A model generated the notes under the pieces. It worked only from the letters and a program-made list of their open reading frames with translations. It had not been told where the DNA came from and searched no databases. From Flavobacterium sp. (GTDB lineage: Bacteria; Bacteroidota; Bacteroidia; Flavobacteriales; Flavobacteriaceae), in assembly GCF_039595935.1 (NCBI RefSeq), contig NZ_JBCNKR010000006.1:1054001-1118000 (forward strand): a stretch of DNA of 64,000 bases. Reading direction: 5' to 3'. Position 1 is the stretch's first letter. The number at the start of each line of letters is the position of its first letter. Positions 1 to 9,095 of the stretch are shown piece by piece. The position numbers were made by a program, and so were the translations under genes.

Positions 1-903
1 TTTTCGGGTTCAATCAATAAAATGATTTTTTGGTTATTATATGTTGTCTTTCAGTTATCAGGATTGTTAATAGGTTTCAGTTTTGGGCACGATGCATCTC
101 ATAATACAGCATTTAAAAACAAAAAAGCGAACTCTGTATTGCATTTTTTTAGTTTTCTTACTGTTGGAATCGATCCATTACTTTGGGGATTGAGACATAT
201 ACGTTCACATCATTTATATGCAAATGTAGAAGGAAGCGATATTGATATTGATAAAAATCCTTTTTTGAGATTGAGCCCGACACATCCTTGGAAACCTAAA
301 CATAAATATCAAGCTTATTATGCGCCATTTGTTTATATGTTTACTTTGCTTCATTCTGTTTTTATGAGTGATTGGGTATATTTATTTTCAAATGAATATG
401 ACTGGATGAAAAGAGGCATGCCAAAAATTGAATTGTATTTCAGGTTTGTATTGTATAAAATATTTTATTTCTCTTTAGTTTTAGTTTTTCCAATATTATA
501 TTCTCACTTTTCATGGAGTTTTATTGTTTGGAGTTATTTTAGCGCCAGTGCTTTTACATCTATGGTTTTTATTATAATGCTTGTTGGTACGCATTTTTTT
601 GATGGTGCTGATTATCCACAGCCTGAAGGAGAATTTCTTGAGCATACCTGGGCAGTTCATCAACTTCATACTAGTTGTGATTGGGATGCAGACAAAGGGT
701 GGGCGAGATTTTTAAGTGGAGGTTCAAACTGTCATGCAGCTCATCATCTTTTTCCGAATATATGCCATACAAGTTATAGCGAGATAAATTCAATAATTGA
801 GCAAACCACAAAAGAATACAAACAACCTTATCATCATAAAACATTATTTGAAATGATGATTTCTCATTTTACACATTTGCATAAAATGGGAAACCCAAAG
901 TAG
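1..903 (+). CDS. Fatty acid desaturase, 5' end outside window
   Basis: Membrane-bound di-iron desaturase that introduces double bonds into acyl lipids. Counting from the Met codon at base 22, the histidine boxes are HDASH (residues 23-27), HIRSHH (59-64) and HAAHH near residue 240, the usual three-box arrangement; hydrophobic segments lie between them. The frame is open back to base 1 (seven codons before that Met), and the first box sits far closer to the N-terminus than normal, so the true start and roughly the first 50-80 residues lie upstream of the window. A strong hairpin terminator follows the stop. Substrate and position of desaturation cannot be told from sequence. Confidence 0.9.
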   Translation, partial: FSGSINKMIFWLLYVVFQLSGLLIGFSFGHDASHNTAFKNKKANSVLHFFSFLTVGIDPLLWGLRHIRSHHLYANVEGSDIDIDKNPFLRLSPTHPWKPKHKYQAYYAPFVYMFTLLHSVFMSDWVYLFSNEYDWMKRGMPKIELYFRFVLYKIFYFSLVLVFPILYSHFSWSFIVWSYFSASAFTSMVFIIMLVGTHFFDGADYPQPEGEFLEHTWAVHQLHTSCDWDADKGWARFLSGGSNCHAAHHLFPNICHTSYSEINSIIEQTTKEYKQPYHHKTLFEMMISHFTHLHKMGNPK

Positions 904-917
904 GATAATTAAATTTA

Positions 918-951
918 AAAACCCCAATTCAACTGAATGAATTGGGGTTTT
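918..951. terminator. Bidirectional intrinsic terminator between desaturase and pnp
   Basis: A perfect 14-bp stem (AAAACCCCAATTCA, 918-931, with its complement at 938-951) encloses a 6-base loop. It has T residues on one side and A residues on the other, so it can end both the desaturase transcript and the convergent pnp transcript. Confidence 0.85.
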
Positions 952-984
952 CTATGAATAAACCTTTAGTAAACTAAGATCTGA

Positions 985-3129
985 TTACTCTTTTTTCTCC
1001 TCACGTGGAGGTCTTGGAACAAGTGCTTTTTTAGACACTTTTTCTTTTTTAGTTTTAGGGTCAACTCCTAAGTATTTCACTTGAAAAACATCTCCCATTT
1101 TAACTACGTCAGCAACATTTTCTGTACGTTCCCAAGCCAATTCAGATACGTGAAGTAACACTTCGTTTCCTGGTGCAGCAGTATATTCTACAACAGCTCC
1201 AAAATCAAGCATTTTAATAACTTTCACTTCGTAAGCTTCTCCAACTTGTGGTTTGAAAGTTAAAGCATCAATCTTAGCCAATACAGTTTTGATACCTTCC
1301 GGATCAGTTCCTAAAATTTCAACAACTCCTTGCTCATCAACTTCGTTGATAACAATAGTAGTTCCTGTAGCTTTTTGTAATTCCTGAATTACTTTTCCTC
1401 CAGGTCCTATTAATGCTCCAATAAAGTTTCCAGGAATAGTTCTGGTAATGATTTTTGGTGCATGAGCTTTAACGTCAGCTCTTGGAGCAGCGATAGTCTC
1501 AGTTAATTTTCCTAAAATGTGTAAACGTCCGTCACGAGCTTGTGCTAAAGCTTGTTCCATGATATCATAACGTAATCCTTCGATTTTGATATCCATTTGG
1601 CAAGCAGTAATACCATCAGCAGTTCCGGTTACTTTAAAGTCCATATCTCCTAAGTGATCTTCATCTCCTAAGATATCAGACAATACAGCAAATTTCTCAC
1701 CGTCAGTAATTAATCCCATAGCAATACCAGAAACTGGTTTTGTCATTTGAACACCAGCATCCATAAGTGCCATTGTTCCTGCGCAAACCGTTGCCATAGA
1801 AGAAGAACCATTAGATTCTAAAACTTCAGAAACCACACGAATTGTATAAGGACAATCTGCAGGGATCATATTTTTTAATGCTCTTTGAGCTAAGTTACCG
1901 TGACCAACTTCTCTTCTTGAAGTTCCTCTTAGTGGTTTTGCTTCACCAGTAGAGAAAGGAGGGAAGTTATAGTGTAAGTAGAATTTTTCTTCACCTTGTT
2001 CAGATGGAGAATCGATTTGGTTAGCCTCTCTTGAAGTTCCAAGAGTTACTGTCGCCAAAGCCTGAGTTTCTCCACGTGTAAATAAAGAAGATCCGTGAAC
2101 AGATGGTAAATAATCAGTTTCACACCAGATTGGTCTGATTTCTGTAGTTTTTCTTCCGTCTAAACGAATTCCTTTTTCAAGAATTACATTACGAACAGCT
2201 TCTTTGTTTGTTTTGTAGAAATATTTTCCAACTAAACCTGCAAGATCTGCATTTTCAGCATATTCTTCTTCTGTAAACAAAGCTTTTGCTTCTTCTTTTA
2301 CAGCTGCAAATTTTTCACCTCTTTCTGCTTTTCCAGAAGCTTCCTGAGCAATTGCATAACATTTATCGTAAGCGACAGCTTTTACTTTTGCATAAACAGC
2401 TTCGTCTTCAACTTCTCCTTCGTAAGTTCTGTATTCCTGAGAGCTTAATTTAGCTCTTAAACGCTGTTGCGCTTCGATTTGAACTTTAATAGCTTCATGA
2501 GCAAATTTAATAGCTTCAACCATTTCAGCCTCAGAGATTTCTTTCATCTCACCTTCAACCATGGCAACAGAATCTAAAGAAGCTCCAATCATCATGTCGA
2601 TATCAGATTTTTCTAATTCTTCTCTACTTGGGTTGATTACTAATTTTCCGTCGATACGAGCAACACGTACTTCAGAAATTAAGTTATAAAATGGAATATC
2701 TGAAACTGCTAAAGCTGCAGATGCCGCTAAACCAGCTAATGCGTCTGGCATAACGTTGTCGTCATGAGACATTAATTGAATCATAACCTGAGTTTCAGCG
2801 TGGTAATCGTCTGGGAAAAGCGGACGTAAAACACGGTCAACTAATCTCATTGTTAATACTTCGCTGTCGCTTGGTCTTGCTTCTCTTTTGAAAAATCCTC
2901 CTGGGAAACGTCCCGCAGCAGCGAATTTTTCACGGTAATCTACCGTTAATGGTAAAAAGTCTACACCCGGGTTTGATGTTCTTGCAGAAACTGCTGTTGC
3001 TAAAAGCATACAGTTTCCTAAACGTACAACAACTGAACCATCAGCTTGTTTTGCTAATTTACCTGTTTCGATTGAGATGCTTCTTCCATCTCCCAAATCG
3101 ATAATTTCTTGTGAAACTTGTGGAATCAT
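985..3129 (-). CDS. pnp: Polyribonucleotide nucleotidyltransferase (PNPase)
   Basis: Phosphorolytic 3'-5' exoribonuclease of RNA turnover, cytosolic and normally trimeric. The 714 residues match the family length. They contain two RNase PH-like domains separated by a helical region, then a KH domain with a GPGGK loop near residue 571, then an S1 domain from about residue 620, ending in a charged [10 protein letters not shown] tail. It lies downstream of rpsO on the same strand, the order also known from Escherichia coli. The leader contains a long hairpin with a CA-repeat-like loop (listed separately) that could take part in control of its own mRNA; that role is inference. Confidence 0.97.
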   Translation of the reverse strand: MIPQVSQEIIDLGDGRSISIETGKLAKQADGSVVVRLGNCMLLATAVSARTSNPGVDFLPLTVDYREKFAAAGRFPGGFFKREARPSDSEVLTMRLVDRVLRPLFPDDYHAETQVMIQLMSHDDNVMPDALAGLAASAALAVSDIPFYNLISEVRVARIDGKLVINPSREELEKSDIDMMIGASLDSVAMVEGEMKEISEAEMVEAIKFAHEAIKVQIEAQQRLRAKLSSQEYRTYEGEVEDEAVYAKVKAVAYDKCYAIAQEASGKAERGEKFAAVKEEAKALFTEEEYAENADLAGLVGKYFYKTNKEAVRNVILEKGIRLDGRKTTEIRPIWCETDYLPSVHGSSLFTRGETQALATVTLGTSREANQIDSPSEQGEEKFYLHYNFPPFSTGEAKPLRGTSRREVGHGNLAQRALKNMIPADCPYTIRVVSEVLESNGSSSMATVCAGTMALMDAGVQMTKPVSGIAMGLITDGEKFAVLSDILGDEDHLGDMDFKVTGTADGITACQMDIKIEGLRYDIMEQALAQARDGRLHILGKLTETIAAPRADVKAHAPKIITRTIPGNFIGALIGPGGKVIQELQKATGTTIVINEVDEQGVVEILGTDPEGIKTVLAKIDALTFKPQVGEAYEVKVIKMLDFGAVVEYTAAPGNEVLLHVSELAWERTENVADVVKMGDVFQVKYLGVDPKTKKEKVSKKALVPRPPREEKKE

Positions 3130-3154
3130 AAATTTTTCCTTTTTGATTATACAA

Positions 3155-3208
3155 TGGGTTTTAGTTGTGTTGTAGTTGTTGTGTGTAGTTGTTGTTGTCT
3201 AAAACCCA
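3155..3208 (-). promoter_or_regulatory. pnp leader hairpin with CA-rich loop
   Basis: Perfect 10-bp arms (CTAAAACCCA and TGGGTTTTAG on the plus strand, in reverse order) enclose a 34-base loop. On the pnp-coding strand the loop consists almost only of A and C in ACAAC-like units. It lies 25 bases upstream of the pnp start codon. There is no U-tract, so it is unlikely to be a terminator. Confidence 0.5.
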
Positions 3209-3255
3209 ATGAAAAACCAAACTTTTTTTCTTGTAAAAATGCGTGTAATGTAAAA

Positions 3256-3280
3256 ACAAAAAGAGGCACTCTCGCACCTC
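3256..3280 (-). terminator. Terminator after rpsO
   Basis: On the minus strand a 7-bp stem (arms 3274-3280 and 3263-3269, with two G-U pairs) and a 4-base loop are followed by a run of T. It sits 14 bases after the rpsO stop codon and may give partial termination before pnp. Confidence 0.6.
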
Positions 3281-3293
3281 TTTTCTATATTGA

Positions 3294-3560
3294 TTATTTT
3301 CTGATATTCAATACTTTGATAATCTCACGATATCTGTTGATATCTTTCTTTTTCAAGTAATCCAACAAAGCTCTTCTTTTACCTACTAATAGTACAAGAG
3401 AACGCTCAGTGTTGTAATCGTGACGATTTTTTTTCAAATGCTCAGTTAAGTGTGAAATTCTGTAAGTGAACAATGCGATTTGACCTTCTGCACTTCCTGT
3501 GTTTGTAGCACCACCGTGTTGTGCAAAAATTTCTTCTTTCTTTTCTTTAGTTAAATACAT
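3294..3560 (-). CDS. rpsO: 30S ribosomal protein S15
   Basis: Primary 16S rRNA-binding protein of the small subunit platform. At 88 residues it has the standard length, and it carries the typical S15 segments GSAEGQIALFTYRI, HLKKNRHDY and LVGKRRALLDYL. Its own promoter lies upstream, and pnp follows on the same strand after a modest terminator. Confidence 0.97.
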   Translation of the reverse strand: MYLTKEKKEEIFAQHGGATNTGSAEGQIALFTYRISHLTEHLKKNRHDYNTERSLVLLVGKRRALLDYLKKKDINRYREIIKVLNIRK

Positions 3561-3615
3561 TCCAATATTATTTAATGATTTTTATGTATGTCATACAGCT
3601 TTTGTAAGACGGGTG

Positions 3616-3647
3616 CAAAATTAGATTAAAAAAACAAAAGAATCAAA
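3616..3647 (-). promoter_or_regulatory. Bacteroidota-type promoter of rpsO
   Basis: On the minus strand, TTTG (3644-3647), a 20-base spacer and TAATTTTG (3616-3623) match the TTTG / TAnnTTTG pattern. Transcription would start near 3610, about 50 bases before the rpsO start codon. Confidence 0.6.
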
Positions 3648-3789
3648 CAAAAATAAAAGAATCTTAAAATAAGGCATGATATTTTCTTTTTTAATGATTT
3701 TAAGAAGTCTTTTTTGTTTTAAAATAATCTCTTTTAGGATGTTACAATAAAAATAAAAAATAATAGTAACCTTTTAGTTTTTGTCAGCT

Positions 3790-4485
3790 CTATTTTGATT
3801 TCGGAAGTTTCTTACCAGTTTGTTTTTCCGTTAGTGAAGAATAGGAAAGCGTTACATTGTTTTCTCCTATACTTGTTCCGGAAATTAGAATTCCTTTGTC
3901 GTAATTATCAGTAAAAGAAATTTTGCGGGCGGCATCATTTCCTTGCCAGACACCTTGTTTCAATCCGTCTTTAAGAGTTCCTTTTTGAGTTATAAAACCA
4001 TCAGTTTCCTCATATTCTCCATTTCCGTCTGTTACAGTTTGTGTTTTGTCCTGATTCCAGAAATTAAGAACTAAGGTTTGAGATTTTTTTGTTTTCGGAT
4101 CCCAAGTGTTTTGTTTCTCAGACTTTTTACTTTGGTTTTCATACCAGTTGATTTCTTTACCGGATTTATGATCCTCAGAATAATTTACTACAGATTCTTT
4201 TGCTCCGTTTTTGTAATAGTAAATAAACTCGCCATCTTTTTTTAAAATATCTCTGTCTAAAGTAGCGCCTGTCATTTTCTTTCTTCCGTTTTTGTAAAAA
4301 TCAGTTACAACATATCGTACACTTTTTTGCGAATAATTGGTAATTACCCTGGTATAACAGCCGTTTTCGGGCGTAGTTTCGCGATTTAACGAGTCCAGAA
4401 AAATTTTTTTCGAGACCATGTTAATTTGTGCAGATAGATTAACTGAAATCAGAAGCAGGAATACTATTATGACACTTTTTTTCAT
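3790..4485 (-). CDS. Exported protein with MORN/YwqK-like repeats
   Basis: 231 residues beginning with a clear signal peptide (MKKSVIIVFLLLISVNLSAQ), so the product is exported. Repeated F/Y-Y-x-N-G-x-K-like units around residues 60-130 (DFYKNGRKKMTG, YYYKNGAKESVVNY, NWYENQSKKSE) resemble the MORN-type repeats of YwqK-like proteins, which are common and mostly uncharacterised in Bacteroidota. It lies 33 bases downstream of the GAF-domain gene on the same strand and is probably cotranscribed with it. No enzymatic motif was seen and the function is unknown. Confidence 0.75.
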   Translation of the reverse strand: MKKSVIIVFLLLISVNLSAQINMVSKKIFLDSLNRETTPENGCYTRVITNYSQKSVRYVVTDFYKNGRKKMTGATLDRDILKKDGEFIYYYKNGAKESVVNYSEDHKSGKEINWYENQSKKSEKQNTWDPKTKKSQTLVLNFWNQDKTQTVTDGNGEYEETDGFITQKGTLKDGLKQGVWQGNDAARKISFTDNYDKGILISGTSIGENNVTLSYSSLTEKQTGKKLPKSK

Positions 4486-4518
4486 TCAGATCTATTTTCT
4501 ATAATAAAAATAGGGCTT

Positions 4519-4974
4519 CTAGAACAATTTAGCAACTTCCTGATTCACAAATTCAAGAAATCTTTCATCAGCCTCAGTAAAAGGATCAATCACGTGGCTG
4601 TCAATATCAATTTGACCAATATTTACTCCGTTCACAAAAAGCGGAACCACAATTTCAGATTTTACAGTTAAACTGCAGGCAATATAATTGTCCTGAGCTT
4701 TAACATCCGGAACAACAAAATTGGTATTGCTTTCGGCAACTTGTCCGCAGATTCCTTTCCCAAACGGAATTACAGTATGATCGGTTTCAGCACCAACATA
4801 AGGTCCTAAATGAAGTGTTTTGTTTTCGTGATTGGCAAAATAAAATCCTACCCAGTTGTAGTATTCTACATTTTCGTTTAATAATTGGCAGACTGCTAAT
4901 AGTTTTTCGTCTCTAACTTTATTATTATCAGCAACTATAGCGCTTATTTTTGGTTGTAATTCTTGAAATGTCAT
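4519..4974 (-). CDS. msrC: GAF-domain free methionine-(R)-sulfoxide reductase
   Basis: Single-GAF-domain protein of 151 residues, matching the fRMsr (YebR/MsrC) family, which reduces free methionine-R-sulfoxide in the cytosol. The signature is visible: GKGICG with Cys76, then a PDV segment, then IACSLTVKSEIVVPL with Cys100. These two cysteines correspond to conserved family cysteines; the third one known in the E. coli enzyme has no obvious equivalent. A -7-like TACTTTTG lies just upstream on this strand (4992-4999). The role is assigned from family knowledge. Confidence 0.85.
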   Translation of the reverse strand: MTFQELQPKISAIVADNNKVRDEKLLAVCQLLNENVEYYNWVGFYFANHENKTLHLGPYVGAETDHTVIPFGKGICGQVAESNTNFVVPDVKAQDNYIACSLTVKSEIVVPLFVNGVNIGQIDIDSHVIDPFTEADERFLEFVNQEVAKLF

Positions 4975-5045
4975 GATTTGAAAATTTTATACAAAAGTAT
5001 TTAAAGCTAAACTCAAAAAATACATAAATTTGAAAAAAAAATCTG

Positions 5046-5582
5046 TTGAAAAAATATTTAGCCCAATTCAAGCCGTTTTTAATTTTTATAGGTACTTTTT
5101 TTGCAGCTTATATTGCATTAACGCTATTATATAAATTTTATTTGAACAGTTTTAAAGCTGATGAAGTCGACGGAATTACCAACTTAGTCGGTCGTAATGT
5201 TGAACAGTTGCTTAACGTGTTTAATTATGGCGTAAAAGTTCAAAAAAGCCTTTCAAATGCATGGCTGGAAGTTGTATATAATAACCAGTCTATCGTTCGA
5301 ATTATCGAAGGCTGTAATGCTGTAAGTGTTATTATCTTATTTATTTCTTTTGTACTTGCTTTTTCAGGCAATTTTAAAGTTACCGTGTATTATATCTTAT
5401 TCGGAATTGTTTTTATCTACCTCTTAAATATTGCCCGAATCGCATTACTGACCATTTTATTATATCATTTTCCAGAAAAAAATCATCTTTTACATGGTGT
5501 TCTTTTTCCGTTGGTTATTTATGGAAGTGTTTTTATATTATGGGTAATTTGGGTTAATAAATTTTCTAAATATGCTAAATAG
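5046..5582 (+). CDS. xrtF: Exosortase family protein XrtF
   Basis: Polytopic inner-membrane cysteine transpeptidase-like protein of 178 residues. The three exosortase/archaeosortase active-site residues are present: Cys90 (in IIEGCNAV), Arg131 (in LNIARIAL) and His150 (in HLLHG), each next to a hydrophobic segment. There is no internal Met and no in-frame ATG, because a TGA at 5031-5033 limits the frame, so TTG at 5046 is the start. The stop overlaps the next gene by 11 bases, suggesting translational coupling. Exosortases process C-terminal sorting signals of exported proteins; no substrate is visible in this window. Confidence 0.9.
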   Translation: MKKYLAQFKPFLIFIGTFFAAYIALTLLYKFYLNSFKADEVDGITNLVGRNVEQLLNVFNYGVKVQKSLSNAWLEVVYNNQSIVRIIEGCNAVSVIILFISFVLAFSGNFKVTVYYILFGIVFIYLLNIARIALLTILLYHFPEKNHLLHGVLFPLVIYGSVFILWVIWVNKFSKYAK

Positions 5583-6018
5583 AATAATAGAACAAGAAGG
5601 TAAAATTTTTACTTCGGTTATTGTTATTTTATGTTTCGGACTCATAAGAGCTTTTGAAAACACCTTGTTTTACGATCCTTTTTTAGAATATTTTGAATCG
5701 GATTTTAATAAAATAAAATTGCCAGAATTTGATTCGTTTAAGCTTTTTTTAAATCTCTTATTTCGTTTTGCACTCAATACAGCTTTGTCTCTTATTCTTA
5801 TCTATACACTTTTTAAGGATAAAGGGATTTTAATTTTTAGCTCTATTCTATACTTATTTTTCTCGGTTATACTTTTCGGAATGTTTTTTATTATTGTGGA
5901 ATATTTTGAGGAAAAGAGCTGGCTTTTATTCTATGTTCGAAGATTTATAATCCAGCCCATATTTGTAATTTTATTTATTCCGGCATTTTATTATCAGCTG
6001 CAGAATTCAAAAAAATAA
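5572..6018 (+). CDS. Exosortase F system-associated membrane protein
   Basis: 148-residue membrane protein with about four hydrophobic helices and a basic C-terminus (QLQNSKK). It overlaps the end of xrtF by 11 bases and matches, by position and character, the partner protein that regularly follows xrtF in flavobacteria. Its molecular role is not known; the pairing suggests that it assists or stabilises the exosortase. No catalytic motif was seen. Confidence 0.85.
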   Translation: MLNRIIEQEGKIFTSVIVILCFGLIRAFENTLFYDPFLEYFESDFNKIKLPEFDSFKLFLNLLFRFALNTALSLILIYTLFKDKGILIFSSILYLFFSVILFGMFFIIVEYFEEKSWLLFYVRRFIIQPIFVILFIPAFYYQLQNSKK

Positions 6019-6064
6019 CATTTCATTTAATTTTTATTTGAGGCTTTTTAAATACTTTTGCAAA

Positions 6065-6463
6065 ATGAGATTAAAAAAGTGCACAGTATTATTTTTAGCG
6101 TTCCTATTGTTGGTTTCCAACATTGGGTTTGCTTTTGATGTGCATTATTGTGGAGGAAAAATTGCTTCGATCTCATTAAACACTTCAGTTTCTGCATCAC
6201 CAGAGAAAAAATGCTGTGGTGATAATGAAAAAAAATCATCATGCTGTAAGGATAAAGTTGTAAAATTTGAAAAAAAGTCAAGCGATGCAACTTTCAAAAT
6301 TTTCTTCTTTCAGCTTGCATTTCCGGCAGTAATTCAGGAATACAAACCGATTGCTTTTTTGTCAATTCCAAATTTCAAAAACAATCAGATTGTTTCGTAT
6401 TATTCTGATGCCAATGCGCCCCCCTTATTCAAGTTATACAATCAATACATTTTTTATTCCTGA
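6065..6463 (+). CDS. HYC_CC_PP family cysteine-rich protein
   Basis: Small exported protein of 132 residues. The ATG at 6065 is preferred over a TTG at 6038 because it directly begins a normal signal peptide (MRLKKCTVLFLAFLLLVSN). The family-naming elements are all present: HYC (27-29), paired cysteines 50-51 and 60-61, and a late APP motif. The paired cysteines suggest binding of a thiophilic metal. It precedes a TonB receptor and a heavy-metal-associated domain protein that also carry CC motifs. A -7-like TACTTTTG ends five bases before the ATG, so the mRNA could be almost leaderless. Metal binding is inference. Confidence 0.8.
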   Translation: MRLKKCTVLFLAFLLLVSNIGFAFDVHYCGGKIASISLNTSVSASPEKKCCGDNEKKSSCCKDKVVKFEKKSSDATFKIFFFQLAFPAVIQEYKPIAFLSIPNFKNNQIVSYYSDANAPPLFKLYNQYIFYS

Positions 6464-6575
6464 TTTTAATGTTTAGAATCAAGCCTTTTTTACATGGCTT
6501 GTATCAAACTGTTTGTATTTCTTTTTAGAGAAATAGCAAAACAGAAATTTCTAAATAACATTAAAATCTTTTTTT

Positions 6576-8582
6576 ATGCCAAAAAATATCATGCTTTATA
6601 TGATGTTTTTGCTCTCTTTTTCAGTGTTTTCACAAGAAAATCTGGAAGAAGTAAAAATCACCAAAAAGCAAAAAGGAATTAAAAAATCCTATAGCCTTAC
6701 AGCCAATACGTCTTTAATTACAAGCAAAGAGCTTTTAAAAGCCGCCTGTTGTAATTTAGCCGAAAGTTTCGAGACAAATCCATCAATTGATGTGAATTTT
6801 TCAGATGCCTTAACCGGAACAAAACAAATCAAAATGCTGGGTTTAACAAGTCCGTATTTAATGATTACCGAAGAAAATATTCCTTCAGTTCGAGGGGCAT
6901 CTCAGGCTTATGGATTGTCATTTACACCCGGGACATGGATTGAAAGTGTTCAGATTACAAAGGGAGCGGGGAGTGTTATAAATGGTTATGAAAGTATTTC
7001 GGGACAAATAAATACCGAGCTTTTAAAACCATTAAACGATATTCCGTTTTTCTTGAATGCTTATGGTTCTACCGATTCAAGATTTGAACTGAATACGCAT
7101 TTCAATAAAAAATTATCAGACAAATGGGCCACCAGTTTGTTTGTTCATGGAAATACCCGTGTTGCAAAAAATGACATGAATAATGATGGATTTCTAGATA
7201 ATCCGTTAGGAAAACAAATCAATATTTTAAACCGATACCAATATTATGATGCCGAAAGTGGTTTGGTAAGTTTTATCAATTTCAGATATATGAATGATAA
7301 AAAACAAACCGGAGAAGTTGATTTTGATAAAGATCGGGATAGAGGAACAACCAATCACTGGGGATCTGAAATCAATACGGAACGTTTTGATGTTTCAACC
7401 AAAATAGGTTACGTTTTTAAAGATATGCCGTATCAAAGTATTGGTTTTCAAAATGCTTTCAATAGTCATAAACAAGATTCGTATTTTGGTTTAAATCAAT
7501 ATGATATTCATCAGAATAGTTTTTATTCGAATTTGATTTTCAATTCGATTATCAATAATACGATGCATAAATTTACGACGGGTTTGAATTTTTCATACGA
7601 TCAGTATCAGGAATTTGTAAATGTTACTGATTATAGCCGAATTGATAATTCTATTGGGGCATTTTTCGAATATACGTATGATAATACAGATAACTTCAGC
7701 ATAATTTTGGGTGGAAGAGTTGATAATCATAATCGTTTAGGTTTTTTTGCAACGCCTCGTGTACATGTGCGATACAATCCGTGGAAAAATGGCGTAATTC
7801 GTTTTTCTGCAGGAAGAGGAAAACGTTCTGCTAATATTTTTGCTGAGAATCAACAGCTTTTCGCCAGTTCCAGAATGTTTTCAATTTTAGATAATAATGG
7901 AAAAATTTATGGTTTAAATCCGGAAATTGCATGGAATTACGGACTTAGTTTTTCGCAGAAATTTAAACTTTTTAATAAAAATGCTGAAGCAGGATTTGAT
8001 ATTTACAGAACTGATTTTCAGAATCAGGCAGTTGTCGATTTGATGCAGAGTCCGCAAGAGGTTTTGTTTTATAATTTAAAAGGAAATTCTTTTGCAAATA
8101 GTCTTCAGATAGAATTTAATTATGAACTAATTCACAATTTGAATTTGAGAACAGCTTATAAATATTACGACATTCAAACCGATTATTTAAGAGGAACTTT
8201 TCAACGTCCGCTTCAGGCAAAACATCGTTTTTTAGGCAATTTAGAATATGAAACGACTTTAAATAATGACAAGCAATGGAAGTTTGATTACACTTTTAAC
8301 TGGTCAGGAAAACAACAGCTTCCGTATACGGCTTCAAATCCTGCAGCAGATCAGTTTCCTGATTTTTCTCCTTCGTATGCAGTTATGAATGCTCAGGTTA
8401 CCAGAGTATTTTCACCAGTTTTTGAAGTATATGTTGGTGGAGAAAATATTGGAAACTATAAACAGCAAAAAGCAATTTTAGGTGCTGATAATCCTTTTGG
8501 ACCCAATTTTGATGCTTCTGTTGCTTATGCGCCAATTTTTGGACAAATGTATTACGCCGGACTGCGTTTTAAAATAAAATAA
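6576..8582 (+). CDS. TonB-dependent receptor, probably metal-related
   Basis: 668-residue outer-membrane receptor. It has a signal peptide (cleavage near FSQ, residue 20), a plug domain at about 40-160 (SLITSKELL, then SVQITKGAGSVINGYESISGQIN) and a C-terminal 22-strand barrel ending in YAGLRFKIK. The plug contains an unusual adjacent cysteine pair, Cys58-Cys59, in KAACCNLAESF. The neighbours are a CC-rich secreted protein and a periplasmic heavy-metal-associated protein, so a copper-like or other soft-metal substrate is plausible. There is no SusD partner, so it is not a glycan system. The substrate is inferred from neighbours only. Confidence 0.88.
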   Translation: MPKNIMLYMMFLLSFSVFSQENLEEVKITKKQKGIKKSYSLTANTSLITSKELLKAACCNLAESFETNPSIDVNFSDALTGTKQIKMLGLTSPYLMITEENIPSVRGASQAYGLSFTPGTWIESVQITKGAGSVINGYESISGQINTELLKPLNDIPFFLNAYGSTDSRFELNTHFNKKLSDKWATSLFVHGNTRVAKNDMNNDGFLDNPLGKQINILNRYQYYDAESGLVSFINFRYMNDKKQTGEVDFDKDRDRGTTNHWGSEINTERFDVSTKIGYVFKDMPYQSIGFQNAFNSHKQDSYFGLNQYDIHQNSFYSNLIFNSIINNTMHKFTTGLNFSYDQYQEFVNVTDYSRIDNSIGAFFEYTYDNTDNFSIILGGRVDNHNRLGFFATPRVHVRYNPWKNGVIRFSAGRGKRSANIFAENQQLFASSRMFSILDNNGKIYGLNPEIAWNYGLSFSQKFKLFNKNAEAGFDIYRTDFQNQAVVDLMQSPQEVLFYNLKGNSFANSLQIEFNYELIHNLNLRTAYKYYDIQTDYLRGTFQRPLQAKHRFLGNLEYETTLNNDKQWKFDYTFNWSGKQQLPYTASNPAADQFPDFSPSYAVMNAQVTRVFSPVFEVYVGGENIGNYKQQKAILGADNPFGPNFDASVAYAPIFGQMYYAGLRFKIK

Positions 8583-8622
8583 TTAATAACAATAATAAAT
8601 TTATAATACTAAATAACAGAAA

Positions 8623-8967
8623 ATGAAAAATTTGATTTTAATTACAATGATTACTTTTTTAGGATTTTCAGCTCAGGCTCAAACTAAAAAAAATAAGAAT
8701 TTAAAATATACTGTAGAAGTTAACGGAAATTGCGAACAGTGCAAGAAACGTATTGAGAAAGCGGCGTTTGGAGTTCCGGGCGTAAAAACGGCTTCTTGGG
8801 ATATCGATACACATCAGCTGTCTGTAATTTTGAATGAAGAAAAATCATCGACTCAGGATTTGAACAAAGCTATTGCAAAAGTTGGGCATGACACAAAAGA
8901 AGTCAAAGCTGCAGACGCAGATTATGACAATTTACATTCTTGTTGTAAGTACGAACGTGAAAAATAA
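8623..8967 (+). CDS. Exported heavy-metal-associated (HMA) domain protein
   Basis: 114 residues with a signal peptide (MKNLILITMITFLGFSAQAQ) followed by one HMA ferredoxin-like domain. The metal loop is GNCEQCKK (Cys37, Cys40), and a second pair, Cys107-Cys108, lies near the C-terminus (LHSCCKYE). A periplasmic location is expected. HMA domains of this type carry Cu(I) or other soft metals. The gene follows the TonB receptor after 40 bases and ends in a strong terminator, so the CC-rich protein, receptor and HMA protein probably form one operon. The direction of metal transfer is unknown. Confidence 0.88.
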   Translation: MKNLILITMITFLGFSAQAQTKKNKNLKYTVEVNGNCEQCKKRIEKAAFGVPGVKTASWDIDTHQLSVILNEEKSSTQDLNKAIAKVGHDTKEVKAADADYDNLHSCCKYEREK

Positions 8968-8972
8968 TTTTA

Positions 8973-9001
8973 AAAGCCCGATTAATCTTCGGGCTTTTTT
9001 A
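8973..9001 (+). terminator. Intrinsic terminator of the metal operon
   Basis: A 9-bp stem AAAGCCCGA / TCGGGCTTT (8973-8981 and 8989-8997) has a 7-base loop and ends in a T-run. Confidence 0.9.
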
Positions 9002-9095
9002 ATAGTTAATTTATCTTTAAAATATGGCTTTTAATTGTGGTTAAGGTAAATAATTGTTAATTTCACAAACTTATAAGTATAACCAAATTCGTTTT

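Noticed and set aside
3118..3360. 80-codon plus-strand frame opposite the rpsO-pnp spacer
   Set aside because: It overlaps the rpsO terminator, the pnp leader hairpin and the end of rpsO on the other strand; Val/Cys-rich composition comes from the GT-rich loop.
6480..6501. CAAGCC / GGCTTG hairpin before the metal-related TonB receptor gene
   Set aside because: Six-bp stem with a 10-base loop and no U-run; likely chance and not a terminator.
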